64,000 nucleotides of DNA, taken from Gigaspora rosea. Lineage: Eukaryota; Glomeromycota; Glomeromycetes; Diversisporales; Gigasporaceae. The notes under the pieces are model-generated. The model had not been told where the DNA came from. It was given only the letters and a program-made list of their open reading frames with translations, and ran no database searches. The first letter of the stretch is position 1. Each line of letters opens with the position of its first letter. Of the stretch, positions 59,972 through 64,000 are shown piece by piece. A program made the translations under genes and the position numbers. The DNA lies in assembly GCA_003550325.1 (NCBI GenBank), contig QKWP01000867.1, positions 5,780 through 69,779 on the forward strand, in the 5' to 3' direction.

Positions 59972-61254
59972 TTAAGGGATTGTAAGTAAAATATTTATTT
60001 GTAAATTTTAATTGATTATAGCAGCTTAGAAGCAAATAATAATTCAGTCACTATTTATGTCACCAAAACAGTTCGTAAGAGAATTTTTTTCACAGTAAAC
60101 CACTATAGAAATCACGACAATTCCAATATGAAACTAACATGCTCTATTTAAATCGTTTATATCACTATAGTGAGTAAGTGTTGTAACTGAATTTTTCTAT
60201 AGTAAATCAATATAGAAATCATGAAAATTCCAATACAGACTAACATAACTTATTTAATCACTTATGTCACTATAGAGAGTAAGTACTTTTTATAGTAAAT
60301 TACTATAGAATTCTAATGCAAATTAACATAATTCTATTTGTTAATAAATCATATGTCGCCACAATAGTTAGTAAGTACAGTAACGATTGTTTGCTGCAAA
60401 CTATTATAAAACATAAAAACCCAATACAAAACTAATTTAGACCCTACCTATATTACTTATACCATCACGATAGTTAGTAAGTACAGGCACAATAAATACT
60501 ACAAAAATCATGATAATTCCAATGTAAATTAACATAACCATATTAAATCACTTATGTTGTCACAATAGCTCGTAAGCACAGTGACGGAACTTTTACAGTA
60601 AATCACTATAGAGATCATGACAATTCTAACACAAAACTAATATATTGCTATCTAAATCATTTACGTCACTATAGTAGGTAAGTACAGTAACAAAATTTTT
60701 ACAATATACAATTCCAATATAAACCAACATAACACTATTAAATCATTTGGTTACCACAATAGTCAGTAAGTACAATAGCAGAATATTTTTGGCAATTCTA
60801 ATGCAAATCTAATATAACCTATCTAAAATATTTTTGTTATCACGATAGTTAGTAAGTATAGTAACGGAATGTCTTACAGTAAATCACTATAGAAATCTCA
60901 ACAATTCTAATACAAAACTTATCTAATCACCTGTGCCACTATAGCTCGTAAGTACAGTAACAAAATTTTTACAGTAAATCTCTATAGAAATCACAATAAA
61001 ACATATAACCCTATCTAAATCACTCATGTCATCACAATAGTCGGCAAGTACTGTAATTAAATTTTTCATTTCAATACAAAACTAACATATCCATGTTAAA
61101 TTACATGTATCACCACAATAGTATGTAAGTACAGTAACTGAAGTTTTTAAAGTAAATCACTATAAAAATAATTACAAAATTAACATAATCATATCTAATT
61201 ATTTATATCACTTATATCATTATAGCTCGTAAGTTGAACAAAATTTTTTATCTG

Positions 61255-61978
61255 CATTTTCACGAAATAACGCCAAGAGGTATAATTTTGGACTACTGTA
61301 ATTCTCGAAATAGCGGGCATCTATGCACTATTTTAAGTATGCCTATGGGCATTATTTTGAATTCATAGATTGATTTTTTAAACATAATTTTTTAAAAAAT
61401 AATGCCATGAGTAGCATTTTTTAAATGGTAAGTAATTTTTGATTGCTAACTGAGTGCTATAGTGGACTGTAATATGCGATGAAATATGTCATATATTATT
61501 TTCAATATCCTATGTACAGCAGTACATATACGTACATTCAATATATGGGTGAGTCAATAGAAATTAAGCAAATTTTTTATAATAAAATTTCTTTTAAACT
61601 TGAACAGAAATACTTAACAAAATTTGATAAATTTTTAAATTTTAATTCTATAAACTTTAGAGTTAATTTAAAAAAACTTTATCAAATTTGGTCAAATTTT
61701 TTGTTAAGTTATTTTGATTTAAAGTTTTATAAAATTTACTAAAAAAAAATTAGCTTGATTTCTATTGACTCACTCCCATATAGTCAATTTTGTGAAAAGC
61801 AAGCTACAAAGAGTTAAATTAATATTAGTTCAGTATCATAAGTATAAATTTTGGAAACCCCTTTTTAGTTCGTTATGAAGATACTATAAATTATAATTTC
61901 AATTATACTATTTCAAAAATTTACGGTAATTCAGGTCATTATTCGAAACATACCATAGCGTTATTTCTCGAAAATATG
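61255..61978. mobile_element. Inverted-repeat element inserted in the tandem array
   Basis: CATTTTCACGAAATAACGCC at the left is inverted at the right (GCGTTATTTCTCGAAAATATG, about 61958-61978). The interior repeats the phrase GCGGGCAT..ATGGGCATTATTTTGAA and contains a further palindromic MITE. No transposase found. Confidence 0.6.
61542..61782. mobile_element. Palindromic MITE nested in the 61255 element
   Basis: TATGGGTGAGTCAATAGAAA at the left is inverted at the right (TTTCTATTGACTCACTCCCATA). Arms of about 110 bp are similar throughout. The open frame spanning it has no domain. Confidence 0.7.
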
Positions 61979-61989
61979 AATATAGCAAA

Positions 61990-62077
61990 TAGAGTGGTTG
62001 GCAAATTGGCAAGCTTGATAAAACAATAATGGTGAGATAAAAAAAAAGTTCGCCTCACCAGCTTGCCAACCACCCTA
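61990..62077. mobile_element. Tiny hAT-like MITE, 88 bp
   Basis: Ends TAGAGTGGTTGGCAAATTGG and, inverted, TAGGGTGGTTGGCAAGCTGG. Flanks ATAGCAAA and GTAGTAAA match at six of eight bases. The insertion lies at the junction where the tandem array resumes. Confidence 0.55.
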
Positions 62078-64000
62078 GTAGTAAATCATTATTAAATCAT
62101 GGAAACATAATAATAATCACTTATGTCATCACAATAGTCTGTAAGTACACAAAAAGCATTTTTTATAGTAAATCACCATAGAAATTACGAATATTCTAAT
62201 ACGAAACTAACATAACTACTTTAAATCACTTTTATCACAATAGTAAGTAAGTATATTAACAGAATTTCTAATAGAGATCACCATAACAATCACAATAATT
62301 TGCTATCTAAATCACTTATATCATTATAGATCGTAAGTACAGAGCAGAATGTTTTACAATAAATTACTATAGAAATCATTACAATTTCAATGCAAAACCA
62401 ACTTATCTAAATATTTGTTACAATAGCCTGTAAGTAGTAACATAATTTTTTTTACAGTAAATCACTATAGTACATAATAATTCCAATACAAAATTAACAT
62501 AACCCTATCTAAATCACTTATATCATCACAATATTACAATAGTTTGTAAGTACAGTAATAAAATTTTTTTACAGTGAATACTATAGAAGTCACGATGAAA
62601 CTAATATAACTTTTTATATGTTGTTAAATATTGAGTAAGTATATTAACAGAATTATCACAATAAATCACTTTAGAATTTTAATTCCAATACAAAACTAAC
62701 ATATTTTCTATATAAAATCACCACAGCAATAGTAGGTAAGTATAGTGACAGAATTTTTACAGTAAACCCCTATAGAAATATAATTCCAATAAAGAAAATA
62801 ATTTCTATTTAAAATCATTGCAATAGTACGTAAGTACAAATTTTTACAGTAATATCACTATGGTAATCACATCACTATCTAAATTACATACATGACTATA
62901 TCTCGTAAGTATAGTAACTGAGGTTTTAGAGTAAATTACTATAAAATCATAACAATTCAAATACAAACAAATATCTCTATTAAATTACTTATATCACTAT
63001 AGCCTGTGAGTATAATAATAGATATTTTTACAAATCACTATAGAAATCACATTTATTCTAATCAAAACTAACATAACTACTGTACATCTAAATAGCATGT
63101 ATTACTATAGCTCGTAAGCAGAGTAACCGAATTTTTACAGAAAATCACTATAGAATTACTTTTATTCCAATGCAAACTAATATAACCCTACTGTATCTAA
63201 ATTACTTGCATCATCATAGCTTGTAAGTATAACTGAATCTTTTACAGTAAATCACTATAAAAATCATTTCATTTCAATACAAACTAATATAACCATATCT
63301 AAATCACTTATATTACTATAGTGAGTATGTACAGTAACTAACTAAATTTTTTATAGTAAATCACTATATAAATCATTTCATTTCAATACAAAGCTAATGT
63401 AACTATATCTGAATTACCTGTATCGCTATAGCTCGTAAGTACAGTAACTTACATATTCATTTCAATATAAACTAATATAGCTTCACCTAAATCACTTGTA
63501 TCACTATAGCTTGTAAGTACAGTAACTAAATTTTTGTAGTAAGAAATTTCATTGACTCACTACAAAACTAATAAAACCATATCTAAATTTTTGTATCATC
63601 ACAATAGTTTGTAAGAATTTTATATGTTTATTCCAATACAATCTAATATAACTATATTAACTTACTTGTATCAATATAGCGAGTAAGTACAGTTATTTGA
63701 ATCCTTTATAGTAATCGCTATAGAAATCACATTCATTCCAATACAATCTAATATATCCAAATCTAAATTACCTATATTACTATAGCAAGTAAGTACAGCA
63801 ACCAAATTTTTTTACAGTAAATCACTAGACATTACATTTATTCCAATACAAAACCAATAAATCCCTATCTAAATCACTTATATCACCACAATAGTCGGTA
63901 TGAATTTTTATAGTAAATTACTATAGAAATCATATTTATTCTAATACAAAATAATATATCTCTATCTAAATTACTATATTATTAAAATAGTCGGTAAGAA

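Larger units (their letters stand above)
59985..64000 (+). repeat. Large diverged tandem array with a period of about 100 bp
   Basis: More than thirty units, each with the ordered landmarks ATCACTATAG, then STAAGTACAGTAAC, an A/T run, ACAGTAAATCACTATAGAAA, then ATTCCAATACAAAACTAA and ATAACCCTATCTAAATCACT. Examples of the GTAAGTACAG step occur near 60374, 60677, 60946, 62332, 63433 and 63690, typically 85-110 bp apart. Units are strongly diverged from each other, so the array is old. It is split by transposon insertions (61255-62077) and continues past the window end. No open frame of note. Confidence 0.85.

Noticed and set aside
61479-61742. 87-residue open frame in the tandem-array insertion
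   Set aside because: Runs through the arms of a palindromic MITE, whose symmetry gives open frames.
59985-64000. ATCACTATAG blocks resemble the 3' half of the T7 phage promoter
   Set aside because: Only nine or ten bases match, the rest of the promoter is missing, and the motif is part of an AT-rich nuclear tandem repeat.

Overview
The window looks like a gene-poor, repeat-packed stretch of a very AT-rich eukaryotic genome. It has short GT-AG introns of about 55-110 bp, split protein genes, cytochrome P450s, a SPRY plus TPR protein, an F-box/LRR-type relic and MULE-like, hAT-like, pogo-like and LINE remains. This combination fits an arbuscular mycorrhizal fungus (Glomeromycotina, Rhizophagus-like). 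That assignment is an inference from gene style and transposon content; no rRNA or other marker is present.

Layout. 1-1430: 3' end of a decayed LINE (RNase H plus zinc knuckle). 3305-4765 (minus): decayed MULE/FAR1-type transposase. 5743-6301: a tRNA-headed SINE with a perfect 15-bp target duplication. 6795-13860: clusters of hairpin MITEs and hAT-type elements, including two hAT insertions inside a larger inverted-repeat element. 14138-16120 (minus): an intact six-exon P450 of 510 aa. 16345-24380: more foldback and hAT elements. 24384-24720: a broken partial copy of the SPRY-TPR gene that lies intact at 58598-59971. 26658-27542: pogo-type and hairpin elements. 31913-32281: a three-exon gene for a 76-aa secreted, Kex2-processed, cysteine-rich peptide. 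32936-33440: LRR pseudogene. 33681-34538 (minus): a three-exon coiled-coil protein. 34887-38904: nested elements with a 217-bp perfect palindrome and an assembly gap (37665-37871). 39017-43362: pogo and hAT MITEs. 44485-49784: a 5.3-kb MULE-like transposon with terminal inverted repeats and a many-exon, frameshifted transposase gene. 50988-52793: P450 pseudogene. 55647-57094: one hAT element inside another, the inner one carrying a piece of a pogo-type transposase gene. 59985-64000: a diverged tandem array of roughly 100-bp units that runs off the window.

The apparently functional host genes are few: the P450, the secreted peptide, the coiled-coil protein and the SPRY-TPR protein. They are separated by transposon debris, do not form an operon or obvious pathway, and are best read as members of expanded families embedded in a repeat compartment. 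The most informative signals are the exact 8-bp target duplications around seven hAT-like elements (one displaced by a palindrome), the hidden spliced secreted peptide, a three-copy unnamed dispersed repeat, and the large tandem array downstream of the SPRY-TPR gene.
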